From Gammaproteobacteria bacterium (lineage in GTDB: Bacteria > Pseudomonadota > Gammaproteobacteria > Legionellales > Legionellaceae): a stretch of 52,700 nt of DNA. The stretch is taken from positions 1 to 52,700 of the forward strand of contig JASBUZ010000051.1 in the NCBI GenBank assembly GCA_030147635.1, in the 5' to 3' direction. Under the pieces are notes generated by a model. That model had not been told where the DNA came from. It searched no databases and worked only from the letters and a program-made list of their open reading frames with translations. A program made the translations under genes and the position numbers. This document shows positions 16,897 to 25,076 of the stretch, in pieces (positions within the stretch are counted from its first letter, which is position 1; each line of letters starts with the position of its first letter).

Positions 16897-17421
16897 ATGA
16901 CAAAAAATAGAATTTTCATCATAGGGCATTCAGGTGCAGGGAAAGGCGTGCTTGCTGAAGCAGTTGCTAAAAAATTAGGCTGGCAATTGATTAATGCGGA
17001 TATTTTAGGTTGTACTACTCATATTGGTCGTAGAACCACTGAGGTACTCGGTGAGTCAGGAGAGCAGCATTTTTATCGTTGTTTGCATGACATTTTAGTT
17101 CGTCAGATGGAAGAGGAAAATATTGTCGTCACCACAGATGAAAGTATTGTCTGCGATGCTAAAAACAGAGCGTTACTTAAATCCGCTTTTACTGTTTATT
17201 TGGAAGTAAGCACATCTGTTCAAATGCAAAGAGGAAGAGCAGCCTCACGTCCGCCATTATTGCCTGTAGATGACTTTGCAGCATTTTTAGAAGCCCTACA
17301 TATTGAGCGTGATGCACTTTACAAAGAAGCTTCAAGTTTTTCACTAAGTTCTGATGATGGCGATATTGATGGACATGCTGAAGCAGTATGTAAAGCTTTT
17401 GAGGCATATCAAAAGCGATAA
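16897..17421 (+). CDS. Shikimate-kinase-like P-loop kinase
   Basis: I start at ATG 16897 (AGGGG upstream) giving about 174 residues; a TTG at 16882 also opens the frame. The sequence begins RIFIIGHSGAGKGVLAEAVAKKLGWQ, a shikimate-kinase-type P-loop, and continues with GCTTHIGRRTTEVLGESGEQHFYRCLHDIL, matching the shikimate kinase pattern around its binding and lid regions, and RAASRPPLL near the lid Arg. Despite the resemblance, a mobile-element copy next to another kinase is more likely to act on a different small molecule than in chorismate synthesis. Confidence 0.8.
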   Translation: MTKNRIFIIGHSGAGKGVLAEAVAKKLGWQLINADILGCTTHIGRRTTEVLGESGEQHFYRCLHDILVRQMEEENIVVTTDESIVCDAKNRALLKSAFTVYLEVSTSVQMQRGRAASRPPLLPVDDFAAFLEALHIERDALYKEASSFSLSSDDGDIDGHAEAVCKAFEAYQKR

Positions 17422-17505
17422 ATAGAATTGTACACTGGATGTACAGGTACAGTGGGTGCCATGGGAAAGGATCCAATATTGTGCTCAATTAGCTTGAGAT
17501 GATGC

Positions 17506-17982
17506 ATGAAAATTGAAATAAGCTTATGCAAAAAAGAGGATAAAAAAATTATTGCTGGGCTATGTCAGTTTTACCTCTATGATTTAGATACCAACTCACA
17601 ATTAGCCAACGTTCATTATGATAATGGACAGTATGTTCAAATGGATCACTTCGACAATTATTGGGCTGAAGAAGAACGATTTCCTTATTTAATATACAAA
17701 AGTGGTATTCCAGTTGGTTTTGCATTGGTGCATGATATTACAGTAAACCCTCAAGCTGATTGGAAGATTGCTGAATTTTTTATCATGACCCCATACAGAC
17801 ACCAGGGGATTGGCAAGCAAGCAGTTGAATGGCTTTTCAAAAAGCATCATGGGATTTGGGAAATATCAGTCTTAAAAGATAATGTGTCTGCACTGAAATT
17901 TTGGAACAAACTCCTTGATAACCCCATACCATTAACGTATGAGGATTTTCAAAATTATATATATTTTGAGGTATTACGATAG
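17506..17982 (+). CDS. GNAT acetyltransferase
   Basis: The 158-residue protein begins IEISLCKKEDKKIIAGLCQFY and contains the acetyl-CoA motif FFIMTPYRHQGIGKQAVEWLF (about residues 90-110) with the Q/R-x-x-G-x-G/A core, then NVSALKFWNKLL. Substrate unknown. It follows an 84-bp gap, one of the few breaks in the cargo run, so it may have its own promoter. The next acetyltransferase starts 3 nt downstream, so the two are probably cotranscribed. Confidence 0.85.
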   Translation: MKIEISLCKKEDKKIIAGLCQFYLYDLDTNSQLANVHYDNGQYVQMDHFDNYWAEEERFPYLIYKSGIPVGFALVHDITVNPQADWKIAEFFIMTPYRHQGIGKQAVEWLFKKHHGIWEISVLKDNVSALKFWNKLLDNPIPLTYEDFQNYIYFEVLR

Positions 17983-17984
17983 AG

Positions 17985-18410
17985 ATGAAAATTGAGTTTA
18001 CGACAAGCCCTAATCATTCTGATATTGAACATCTAGCAGATAAGATTAATGCTGAAACCAAGGCTTATGGTGAAGCACGACCTTTTGGCTTTTTTATTCG
18101 AGATAAAAACAATGAGATAATTGCTGGGGCTAATGGTTTTTTGATGTATGGCAAGATTTATACAGACATGTTGTGGGTAGATAGCGCTTTTAGAAATCAG
18201 GGGTTAGCAAGACAATTGATGGAAAAAGTGCATGAGCTCGGCGGGAGTGAAGGATGCACTTCTGCAACGGTCTCTACCATGAGTTTTCAGCACGCAAAAT
18301 CTTTTTATGAAAAACTGGGTTATGAGGTTGATTTTGAACGTACAGGATATGTGAATGAAAGTAGCTGTTATTTTATGAGTAAAAGCATAGTAAACAGCAA
18401 GTTGGCATGA
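17985..18410 (+). CDS. GNAT acetyltransferase
   Basis: The 141-residue protein carries the GNAT core: DMLWVDSAFRNQGLARQLMEKVHELG (acetyl-CoA loop RNQGLA) and a C-terminal HAKSFYEKLGYEVDF. The N-terminal segment MKIEFTTSPNHSD resembles the start of another acetyltransferase in this run at 20049, so the two may be distant paralogues. Substrate unknown. It overlaps the next gene by 4 nt and follows the previous one after 2 nt, consistent with an operon. Confidence 0.87.
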   Translation: MKIEFTTSPNHSDIEHLADKINAETKAYGEARPFGFFIRDKNNEIIAGANGFLMYGKIYTDMLWVDSAFRNQGLARQLMEKVHELGGSEGCTSATVSTMSFQHAKSFYEKLGYEVDFERTGYVNESSCYFMSKSIVNSKLA

Positions 18411-19345
18411 ACATGATTAAAATAGAACCTTATAATCCAAGTTGGCCAAATCAATTTGAACAAGAAGCCGAACACATTCAAAAGGCTCTTGGAGAAAATT
18501 GTATTGCTGTGCATCATATTGGCTCAACTTCTGTTCCAGGTCTTTTTGCAAAACCTATTATTGATGTTATGCCAGTCGTGAAAGACATTATGCTCGTTGA
18601 TTCGCGTGAATCTGCAATATCAAAACTTGGATATGTAGCAAAAGGCGAGTGTGGAATTTTGTTCCGCAGATTTTTTATTAAACGTGAAGCTGTAAGAGCC
18701 TTCAATGTTCATATTTTTCAGCTAGGTTCCCCCGTGATTGATAAACACTTGCTATTTAGAGATTGGTTGAGAGAGCATCCTGAAGATCGTAAAGCATACG
18801 GAGCACTCAAGCAAGAAATTATCCGAAAAGGCGTCAAGGATATTGAGACGTACCTTGAGAAGAAAGATACATTTGTAACCAAGCTTATTAGAAAAACGGG
18901 CTACAAAGGGTTACGGATAGTACATCCAATGTTGAGTAAGGAATGGAAGGCAGTTCGCAAAATGCGGCAAAGTTATATTTTTGACGCTATAAAGTCTCAC
19001 GATCCCTATGAGTGGACATTTAATGACCCAGGCCATTGGCATTTTATTCTGAATCAAGGTGTAGAACTAGTTGGTTATGCTCATATACAACGTTGGCCGG
19101 AGGATAGAGTCGCGCTAAGAATCATCATTATTGATGAGGTTTATCAGCGTCAAGGGCTAGGCCGTGCTTTCTTAAGCATGCTTGAGCAATGGCTAAAGCA
19201 GAAAAGTGTACGAAGTATCCATGTTGAATCTTCCCCCGAAGCAGAGCAATTTTATAAGCACCTTGCTTATAATCCTATGGATTTTGATGATCCTGATGCT
19301 TATCCTAGTAAACCAGACGATATTCCTCTTGGTAAATTGCTATGA
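18407..19345 (+). CDS. GrpB-GNAT fusion protein
   Basis: The 312-residue protein has two domains. Residues about 1-170 form a GrpB/UPF0157 nucleotidyltransferase-like domain (YNPSWPNQFEQEAEHI, VHHIGSTSVPGLFAKPIIDVMPVV). The GSTSVPGL segment carries the Ser residues of the nucleotidyltransferase fold, and IIDVMPVV the acidic position. Residues about 180-312 are a GNAT domain (EVYQRQGLGRAFLSMLEQWL, SPEAEQFYKHLAYNPMDF). Such fusions suggest transfer chemistry on a shared substrate. The 4-nt overlaps with both neighbours place it inside the operon. The substrate cannot be read from the sequence. Confidence 0.87.
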   Translation: MNMIKIEPYNPSWPNQFEQEAEHIQKALGENCIAVHHIGSTSVPGLFAKPIIDVMPVVKDIMLVDSRESAISKLGYVAKGECGILFRRFFIKREAVRAFNVHIFQLGSPVIDKHLLFRDWLREHPEDRKAYGALKQEIIRKGVKDIETYLEKKDTFVTKLIRKTGYKGLRIVHPMLSKEWKAVRKMRQSYIFDAIKSHDPYEWTFNDPGHWHFILNQGVELVGYAHIQRWPEDRVALRIIIIDEVYQRQGLGRAFLSMLEQWLKQKSVRSIHVESSPEAEQFYKHLAYNPMDFDDPDAYPSKPDDIPLGKLL

Positions 19346-20061
19346 AACAAGATGACGCAGCAATAAATCAATACATCGAACAGCATGGTTTTGGCCTTTC
19401 CAAGCTGCCTTTGACTAGTTCGCTGTCACCTGAAAGCTTTAGGGCGCATTATTATGATAAAAAGGAACTCATTAAGTTTTGTCAATCTAAAGGTATCCCC
19501 ACAAGTGGTCTTAAAGGTGAGCTCAATGAGCGTATCGTATTGTTTTTAGAAACCGGTGAAATCCCTCAAGTAAGTGTGTATAAGAAGGGAGGTAAGCCTG
19601 ATAGTGAATTAGGGCTTAGCCTAGATATGCCCGTTATACATTACAAAAGTGATCTAAAAACACGGGCTTTTTTTCAAAAATATATTCCAGAATTTACTGG
19701 ATTTAGTGCTCAGGTTCAAAAGTGGGTTAAAGAGCGTCTTGCACGAAGTGATACGTTTACCTATGGTGAAATTATTGAGGAACACAAGGCTTATTTACAG
19801 AGCAAAAGCCATGCTGATACTCACCAGGGGAAGGCAGCCAAAGTTACGCACGACTCATGTCAGTACAATCAATTTCAGATTGACTATGCACATGACACTG
19901 AGTTTAAAGCTCACTCTGTTCGCGAAGCCTGGAAGCTCGTGCGAAATAGTGCTGGGGAAAAAACATATGTGAGATATAAGGCGCGTATTAATCAAATTAG
20001 GGAGGAGTTGACACGCTCAAAACCCAATGGCTATGAGGTGAAAACTAAATGGGAAACGTAA
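19342..20061 (+). CDS. SAP-domain protein
   Basis: The 239-residue protein has a SAP-like motif near residues 32-75 (FRAHYYDKKELIKFCQSKGI, TSGLKGELNERIVLFLETGE), a helix-extended-helix nucleic-acid-binding fold. The remainder is unknown (residues 90-239, with SHADTHQGKAAKVTHDSCQYNQFQIDYAHDTE split over the middle). I do not recognise the C-terminal part with certainty; it resembles the DUF6434/SAP family of small bacterial proteins. It sits in the acetyltransferase run, overlapping the next gene by 13 nt. Role unknown, possibly nucleic-acid contact. Confidence 0.7.
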   Translation: MKQDDAAINQYIEQHGFGLSKLPLTSSLSPESFRAHYYDKKELIKFCQSKGIPTSGLKGELNERIVLFLETGEIPQVSVYKKGGKPDSELGLSLDMPVIHYKSDLKTRAFFQKYIPEFTGFSAQVQKWVKERLARSDTFTYGEIIEEHKAYLQSKSHADTHQGKAAKVTHDSCQYNQFQIDYAHDTEFKAHSVREAWKLVRNSAGEKTYVRYKARINQIREELTRSKPNGYEVKTKWET

Positions 20062-20501
20062 AAATTGAGTTTACCCAACAACTATCCGATGCAACTCGTC
20101 AGAAAATGAGTGCTGGGTTGCTCGCTTATGAAAAAAGTCATGGTATCAATGTAGACTACCAACCTTTTGCATTAGAACTCTTTGATGAGCAAGGTGATGT
20201 AATAGGCGTGTTGGAGGCTTTCTCTTCTTATTCGTGTATTCACCTTCAAGATCTATGGGTTGATGAAGCCCATAGGGGTAGGGGATATGGCAGACGACTT
20301 ATTACTGCGCTTGAAAAATATGCAACATCAAAGAGTTTTCATAATATCAATACAGTGAGTTGTGATTTTCAGGCGCCTGAATTTTATAAAAAATGTGGTT
20401 TTGAAGTCGAGTTTGTGAGGAAGAATAGGTACAACTCTAAATTAAACATGACATTTTTTGTTAAATTTTTAGAGGTTTCTATGAATCTAAGCGAGAAATG
20501 A
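20049..20501 (+). CDS. GNAT acetyltransferase
   Basis: The 150-residue protein has the GNAT signature LQDLWVDEAHRGRGYGRRLITALE (acetyl-CoA loop HRGRGYG) and the C-terminal APEFYKKCGFEVEF. Its N-terminus VKIEFTQQLSD resembles that of the acetyltransferase at 17985. It lies between the SAP-domain gene (13-nt overlap) and the Nudix gene (3-nt gap). Substrate unknown. Confidence 0.87.
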   Translation: MGNVKIEFTQQLSDATRQKMSAGLLAYEKSHGINVDYQPFALELFDEQGDVIGVLEAFSSYSCIHLQDLWVDEAHRGRGYGRRLITALEKYATSKSFHNINTVSCDFQAPEFYKKCGFEVEFVRKNRYNSKLNMTFFVKFLEVSMNLSEK

Positions 20502-20504
20502 AGC

Positions 20505-21131
20505 ATGCCCAAATTAAAAATGGATTTAATGAGATGGATTACCGAAGCACAGGCACTTGTACAATCGGGCCTTGCATATTCAAAAGATCAATATGATCAA
20601 GAGCGCTTTAAACGTTTGAGAACAATGCTTGCAGAGTTGACAGGTTATTCGGCTGAAACAAATTTTGAAACAGTTGATACCCGTTTTTCCTTAGAAACTG
20701 GTTATGCAACGCCAAAAATTGATGTACGTGCATTTATTCTAAAGGATAATAAAGTCCTGATGGTTAAAGAGCGATCAGACGAACTATGGACCTTACCAGG
20801 CGGATGGGCAGATGTTAATGAATCGGCATCTGAAGCTGCCGTAAGAGAAGCCCGGGAAGAAACCGGTTTTTCTGTCTCTGCTATCAGATTATTGGCATTA
20901 TGGGATAAACAAAAACATGATCATCCACCTCAGTGGCCGCATACTTATAAGTGTTTTTTTCAATGTGAAATCTGTGGAGGGAATCCGAAAATCAATCAGG
21001 AAATATCTGAAATAGACTTTTTTGACATTAAACAATTACCTCCTTTATCAAAGCCGCGGATTACAGAAAAACAACTAGAAACATTATATGCCATGTGCGT
21101 TCAACAGATAAAAGAAACGGCCTTTGACTGA
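20505..21131 (+). CDS. Nudix hydrolase with N-terminal Nudix_N-like domain
   Basis: The 208-residue protein has a helical N-terminal domain (residues 1-65, MRWITEAQALVQSGLAYSK, typical of Nudix_N_2) and a Nudix domain from about residue 75. The Nudix box reads GGWADVNESASEAAVREARE followed by ETGFS, with the G, E, R-E and E-E-x-G positions intact, so it is predicted to bind Mg2+ and hydrolyse a nucleoside-diphosphate-linked substrate; ADP-ribose or ADP-glucose-like compounds are typical for this subfamily. The ATG at 20505 is 3 nt after the preceding stop. Confidence 0.88.
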   Translation: MPKLKMDLMRWITEAQALVQSGLAYSKDQYDQERFKRLRTMLAELTGYSAETNFETVDTRFSLETGYATPKIDVRAFILKDNKVLMVKERSDELWTLPGGWADVNESASEAAVREAREETGFSVSAIRLLALWDKQKHDHPPQWPHTYKCFFQCEICGGNPKINQEISEIDFFDIKQLPPLSKPRITEKQLETLYAMCVQQIKETAFD

Positions 21132-21155
21132 TAGCACTCCAAATATGGGTATTAT

Positions 21156-21788
21156 ATGAAGCGAACATTTAACGAAAAAATCAAACAAGGCTATGACAAT
21201 ATTGCTGATATTTGGCATGAAAAAAGGGAGTGGTATATTGAGAAACCTTCTCTTGATGAAGCCATCTCTCATTTACAAACAGGTGAAAAAATCCTTGATG
21301 TAGGCTGTGGTTCTGGTAAACCTGTTGCTGCTTATTTGATTGAAAAAGGGTTCGATGTATATGGTGTAGATATTTCGCCTAAGCTAATTCAGCATGCCGA
21401 ACGCATTATTCCCAAAGAAAAATTATTTGTGGCTGATATTTGTGATTTTAAAACCAAGCTCCGGTTTAATGCAATTGTTTGTTGGTTTGCTCTGTTTCAT
21501 ATTCACGCAACAGAGCATCTTGAGGTGCTCAGAAAGTTTCACGCTTTCCTGAACCCTGGCGGTATTATTTTGATTACATTTGGGGATACTAGCCATCCTA
21601 TTGATACACCTCATAAAATAATCGACAAATACACGATTGAATCAGAAATGTTTGGAGAACACTTTCGGCATAGTGGTCGTCCTGCTAGTGAAAATGCTGC
21701 GCTGATAGAACAGGCGGGGTTTGAAATCATTATCGATAAAATTGATCAGCCTGGTAACCAAGTCATTTTGGCTAGAAAAAACAAGTGA
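21156..21788 (+). CDS. SAM-dependent class I methyltransferase
   Basis: The 210-residue protein shows motif I ILDVGCGSGKPVA (about residues 47-60), motif II GVDISPKLIQHAE and motif IV/post NPGGIILITFGD. These fix it as a Rossmann-fold S-adenosylmethionine methyltransferase. The acceptor is unknown. It is a single-domain enzyme 24 nt downstream of the Nudix gene and 6 nt before the next acetyltransferase. Confidence 0.88.
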   Translation: MKRTFNEKIKQGYDNIADIWHEKREWYIEKPSLDEAISHLQTGEKILDVGCGSGKPVAAYLIEKGFDVYGVDISPKLIQHAERIIPKEKLFVADICDFKTKLRFNAIVCWFALFHIHATEHLEVLRKFHAFLNPGGIILITFGDTSHPIDTPHKIIDKYTIESEMFGEHFRHSGRPASENAALIEQAGFEIIIDKIDQPGNQVILARKNK

Positions 21789-21794
21789 GCATTA

Positions 21795-22274
21795 ATGAAG
21801 TTAACGTATCGCAAAGCAACACTTAAAGATTTGTCCAGCATCATACAATTGCTTGTTGATGATGAACTAGGACAAACACGGGAGCTCATGCAAGAAACAC
21901 CGGACCCCTGTTATTTAACAGCTTTTGATAAAATCAATTCCGACCCAAACCAATATTTAATGGTTGTTTTATGCGATGCGCAGATTGTAGGCACATGTCA
22001 TTTAACCATTATGCCATCTCTAACCTACCAAGGTTCAACACGCATGCAAATTGAGGCGGTTAGAATCGACAAAAATTACCGAAGTCAAAAAATAGGTGGA
22101 TGGATGATGCATCAAGCATTTGATTATGCCAAAAAGCATCAGGTAAAGGTCGTGCAGCTGACTACCAATAAACTGCGTCCCAAAGCCAAGCAGTTTTATG
22201 AACGTCTTGGCTTTCAATCAACTCATGAAGGCATGAAATATTTTTTAAACACGGATGACAACAATGTGGAATGA
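21795..22274 (+). CDS. GNAT acetyltransferase
   Basis: The 159-residue protein starts LTYRKATLKDLSSIIQLL and carries the acetyl-CoA loop in AVRIDKNYRSQKIGGWMMHQAFDYA plus RPKAKQFYERLGFQSTHEGMKYFL at the end. It overlaps the start of the following kinase gene by 20 nt. Substrate unknown; the high local density of acetyltransferases suggests a shared regime such as detoxification or modification of small molecules. Confidence 0.87.
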   Translation: MKLTYRKATLKDLSSIIQLLVDDELGQTRELMQETPDPCYLTAFDKINSDPNQYLMVVLCDAQIVGTCHLTIMPSLTYQGSTRMQIEAVRIDKNYRSQKIGGWMMHQAFDYAKKHQVKVVQLTTNKLRPKAKQFYERLGFQSTHEGMKYFLNTDDNNVE

Positions 22275-23238
22275 GCGCCTTAAAAAAATCGATCCACAAA
22301 ATACACCTCTGCTAGCAGCTCGGAGATGGGGAGATAAAATCCAGCATATTCAATTAATTAACGAAGGCATTAACTTGGTTTATCGTTATGAGCTGAATAA
22401 CGTAGGCTATTATGTACGCTTAACCCATGCAGCATTGCGTTCAAAAGCTGAATTACAAGCAGCAATTCAATATCAAAAGCATTTGTTTGAACATGGAGTA
22501 CCGGTTTGTGAGCCCATTTTATCGCAGGATGGTTTATGGTTTGAATCTATTTGGCAAGGAGATGAAGAGTTTCTTGCGCATGTTTGCGGAGAGGTGCCAG
22601 GGCAGCCTGTTACTTTCGATCATCCGTTACAGCTTTATAAGATATGGGGAAAAGCATTAGGGCAATTACATAAAGCTGCAAGCTCATATGACCATAAAAG
22701 CTATCGCTATGCTACCTGGTCACGTTCGATTGAAGAATTGGCGGATTACGCCAAAAGCGAATCCAATGAAGTCAAAGAAACACTTGATCGCGTCTCAGCA
22801 TTTCTACATGCACGTTCTCAATCAACTGATAATTATGGATTAACACATGGTGATCACCGGGAAGGTAATGTGCTAACCGATGGCAAACAAATCCATATGA
22901 TTGATTTTGATTTACCAAGTCTGAATTGGTTTACAGAAGATTTATTTCGGCCTTTCTTCGATTCTATCGTCCATAATAAGACAAATTGGCAAGATAAAAT
23001 GAATCCATACATTGAAGGCTACTTCACAGTCATGCCTGAATCTAGTGTTGATTTATGCGCTTTCCCTTGGCAAATTCAAATGAAATGCTTAGAAATTTAT
23101 CTATGGACTAAAAATAACTGGAGTGATGAATCGGCCCCAGGTGGTGAAAACACAAAAAAATGGCTAACACTGATTTTTAACAAAATTGTCGATCAAGCTT
23201 GGTTTGATGGTTTATTAAGTACATTTAAGCTTGCTTGA
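22255..23238 (+). CDS. Aminoglycoside-phosphotransferase-like kinase (APH family)
   Basis: The 327-residue protein is an APH/choline-kinase-fold enzyme. The catalytic loop reads LTHGDHREGNVL (about residues 198-209; Asp in HGD acts as base, Asn binds Mg) and the metal-binding loop IHMIDFDLPS follows. A YATWSRSIEELADY segment precedes the lobe boundary. Members phosphorylate aminoglycosides, macrolides, choline, homoserine or other hydroxyl compounds; specificity cannot be read. It ends the cargo run and overlaps the convergent esterase gene by 46 nt. Resistance to a natural product is a reasonable guess, not shown. Confidence 0.85.
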   Translation: MTTMWNERLKKIDPQNTPLLAARRWGDKIQHIQLINEGINLVYRYELNNVGYYVRLTHAALRSKAELQAAIQYQKHLFEHGVPVCEPILSQDGLWFESIWQGDEEFLAHVCGEVPGQPVTFDHPLQLYKIWGKALGQLHKAASSYDHKSYRYATWSRSIEELADYAKSESNEVKETLDRVSAFLHARSQSTDNYGLTHGDHREGNVLTDGKQIHMIDFDLPSLNWFTEDLFRPFFDSIVHNKTNWQDKMNPYIEGYFTVMPESSVDLCAFPWQIQMKCLEIYLWTKNNWSDESAPGGENTKKWLTLIFNKIVDQAWFDGLLSTFKLA

Positions 23239-24614
23239 TAAACTTCTTTGATTCGAGCGTATAAAGAGATACGGTAACATACGTAATTATGTCCGCCGAC
23301 AAACTCATGTAAATTAACCCACAGCCTGTTTTCTTGCATGTGTTGATAGACATGCTTCATCACACTAAGTGATGAGCAGCTTTGAATCGTACCATCTTCA
23401 TACTCAAGCTGCATCATGTTGTTTTCATAACATCCAATTTCGAAATTAAATGTTGAATCATGCAGTTTTTGAGAAGCATCATGAATCATTTGATCCAGTT
23501 TTGTTAACGGTTGTATTACAAAAGCAGGAGATTGAGCAATACAATGTCCAAAAATATCTGGTTTTGAAAGTGTAGCGTAGAAAGCGGCCAATCCTGAGGC
23601 CGATGCTCCGATAATGGTTGAGTAATTAGGATCTGTGGTGATATTTAGTTGATTTTTCCTACGTAATTTTTCGAGAAACTCGCAGCATAAAAATTGAGTG
23701 AAGCGATCATTGCAATTATATTCCTCAGTACGCAAGGCACCTTCTGCATAATCTAAAAATACAGCGATACATGGTGGAATCTCGCCAGCAGTAATAAGAC
23801 TCTCCAAATAAATGTGCGCTGGCATATCATCTAGATAACTACTGCCATCTAGAAACAGCATAAGCGGATAAGGCCTTGTTGAGTCTGTTTGGTAGTTTTG
23901 TGGTAAGTAGATCCAATATTTTCTGCTAATTGATTGATAGTTGGTCAAATCTTTTAAAGAAGTTTCTGCAAAATTCACGGAATCTTCTATCAATCGATTT
24001 TCTTGTTTTAAAGTATCTCTGGCAATTTTTGAATTTTCATGAGAAAACGACATACCCTCTAATTGCGGCGCCGAAGGCAATTCAAGAATCGATTCTTTTC
24101 CAAAAATTTCATCTTGTTTGTCCAGATCCTTATAATAAGTCATTGTATTTTTATTTAACGGATCGAGAATCACGCAATTTTTTGAATATAAATAGCCTAG
24201 TAAAGTATCAAACTGTCCACTTTCTCCAACCAACCTTGGATACACGGTGGCAGTATCGGCTTGGATATCAGGGTAGGTATTATCATGCAGTTTAACCAGA
24301 TTGTATCCGGTCCTTACTTCCGCAGGTAACACGATGCTGATATATGCAATATCGGTTTCGGGTACGGTGACCAATTGACTACTTGTATTAAAGGTATATC
24401 CGGTAATACCGCTAAGCAGATAGATGGAAGGTTTACCATCCATTTCATCGGGTTGCAGTCGATATAAAAAAGTAACCAGTTTTTCTGGTTTATTAGGGAT
24501 ATCCTCTACAATGGGATTGCTAATTTGTTTCCATAAGCCATTCCGAACCTCGCTACCTTTACCAATGAGTGAGGTGCTAAAATTTTTCACGAAACTTGAG
24601 CGGGGGTTCTGCAT
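23193..24614 (-). CDS. Enterochelin-esterase-like hydrolase (Fes/IroD type)
   Basis: The 473-residue protein has a Fes-like N-terminal domain (about residues 40-220, with KLVTFLYRLQPD) and a C-terminal alpha/beta-hydrolase (esterase D) domain. Visible parts are KYWIYLPQNYQTDSTRPYPLMLFLDG, the nucleophile elbow GASASGLAAFY, and the terminal GGHNYVCYR, which matches the Fes GGHDY-type catalytic His. Fes-type enzymes hydrolyse cyclic trilactone siderophores to release iron in the cytoplasm; no signal peptide is seen here. It faces the APH gene and overlaps its end by 46 nt. A cargo origin is likely; a link to the NRPS in this window is not shown. Confidence 0.8.
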   Translation of the reverse strand: MQNPRSSFVKNFSTSLIGKGSEVRNGLWKQISNPIVEDIPNKPEKLVTFLYRLQPDEMDGKPSIYLLSGITGYTFNTSSQLVTVPETDIAYISIVLPAEVRTGYNLVKLHDNTYPDIQADTATVYPRLVGESGQFDTLLGYLYSKNCVILDPLNKNTMTYYKDLDKQDEIFGKESILELPSAPQLEGMSFSHENSKIARDTLKQENRLIEDSVNFAETSLKDLTNYQSISRKYWIYLPQNYQTDSTRPYPLMLFLDGSSYLDDMPAHIYLESLITAGEIPPCIAVFLDYAEGALRTEEYNCNDRFTQFLCCEFLEKLRRKNQLNITTDPNYSTIIGASASGLAAFYATLSKPDIFGHCIAQSPAFVIQPLTKLDQMIHDASQKLHDSTFNFEIGCYENNMMQLEYEDGTIQSCSSLSVMKHVYQHMQENRLWVNLHEFVGGHNYVCYRISLYARIKEVYQASLNVLNKPSNQA

Positions 24615-24672
24615 TTAATTTGGTAAAATTGACTTAACTACGCATAGCATATCATATTGGCTTAGAAAGAGG

Positions 24673-24870
24673 TTAATTCAAGTTTTGCTCAATCCATTCC
24701 GATATAACGGCAGCACGCCAGGCAAGGACGCCGTTTAATTTATTGGGTTTAGGAAATTTGTCCTCCATCCACCAACGCCTGAGCGTTAGGCGATTACGCC
24801 CAATGAGTTTTTCTAAATCCGCAATGAAGAATATTTGCTGAGTTAGAGGTTGGATATTTGAATGATGCAT
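24673..24870 (-). CDS. AlpA-like excisionase/regulator
   Basis: The 65-residue protein is an AlpA/MerR-type winged helix: FIADLEKLIGRNRLTLRRWW, then KFPKPNKLNGVLAWRAAVISEW. These DNA-binding proteins act as excisionases or activators of integrase genes in P4-type elements. It is divergent from the S24-type repressor gene across a 206-bp region holding palindromic operator candidates, so cross-regulation is plausible. The integrase is on the same strand about 6 kb away. Confidence 0.82.
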   Translation of the reverse strand: MHHSNIQPLTQQIFFIADLEKLIGRNRLTLRRWWMEDKFPKPNKLNGVLAWRAAVISEWIEQNLN

Positions 24871-24954
24871 TTTATGCTCCTTGCAATAACACGAGTCTAT
24901 GATGTTATAGGTGCTTTATCCGTATAAGTGCGCACCGTGTTTTGATCTAATTCA

Positions 24955-25021
24955 ATGCAGAATTTAACATTAAATAAATAAAAGTCAACATTAATGTTAG
25001 TTAACTAAATTATTTTGTTTG
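24955..25021. promoter_or_regulatory. Divergent control region with palindromic operator candidates
   Basis: This AT-rich stretch between the alpA-like and S24-type repressor genes holds a perfect 12-bp palindrome, AACATTAATGTT (24987-24998), and a related half site TTAACATTAAA (24964-24974). TTAGTTAACTAA (24997-25008) is a second palindrome overlapping the first. Spaced dyads between a divergent repressor and AlpA gene are typical operators. No sigma-70 boxes stand out clearly enough to call. Confidence 0.5.
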
Positions 25022-25076
25022 AATTTTTACGACAGTTATGTATCATGTAGCCTATAAAGCATATGCAAGGATAAGC

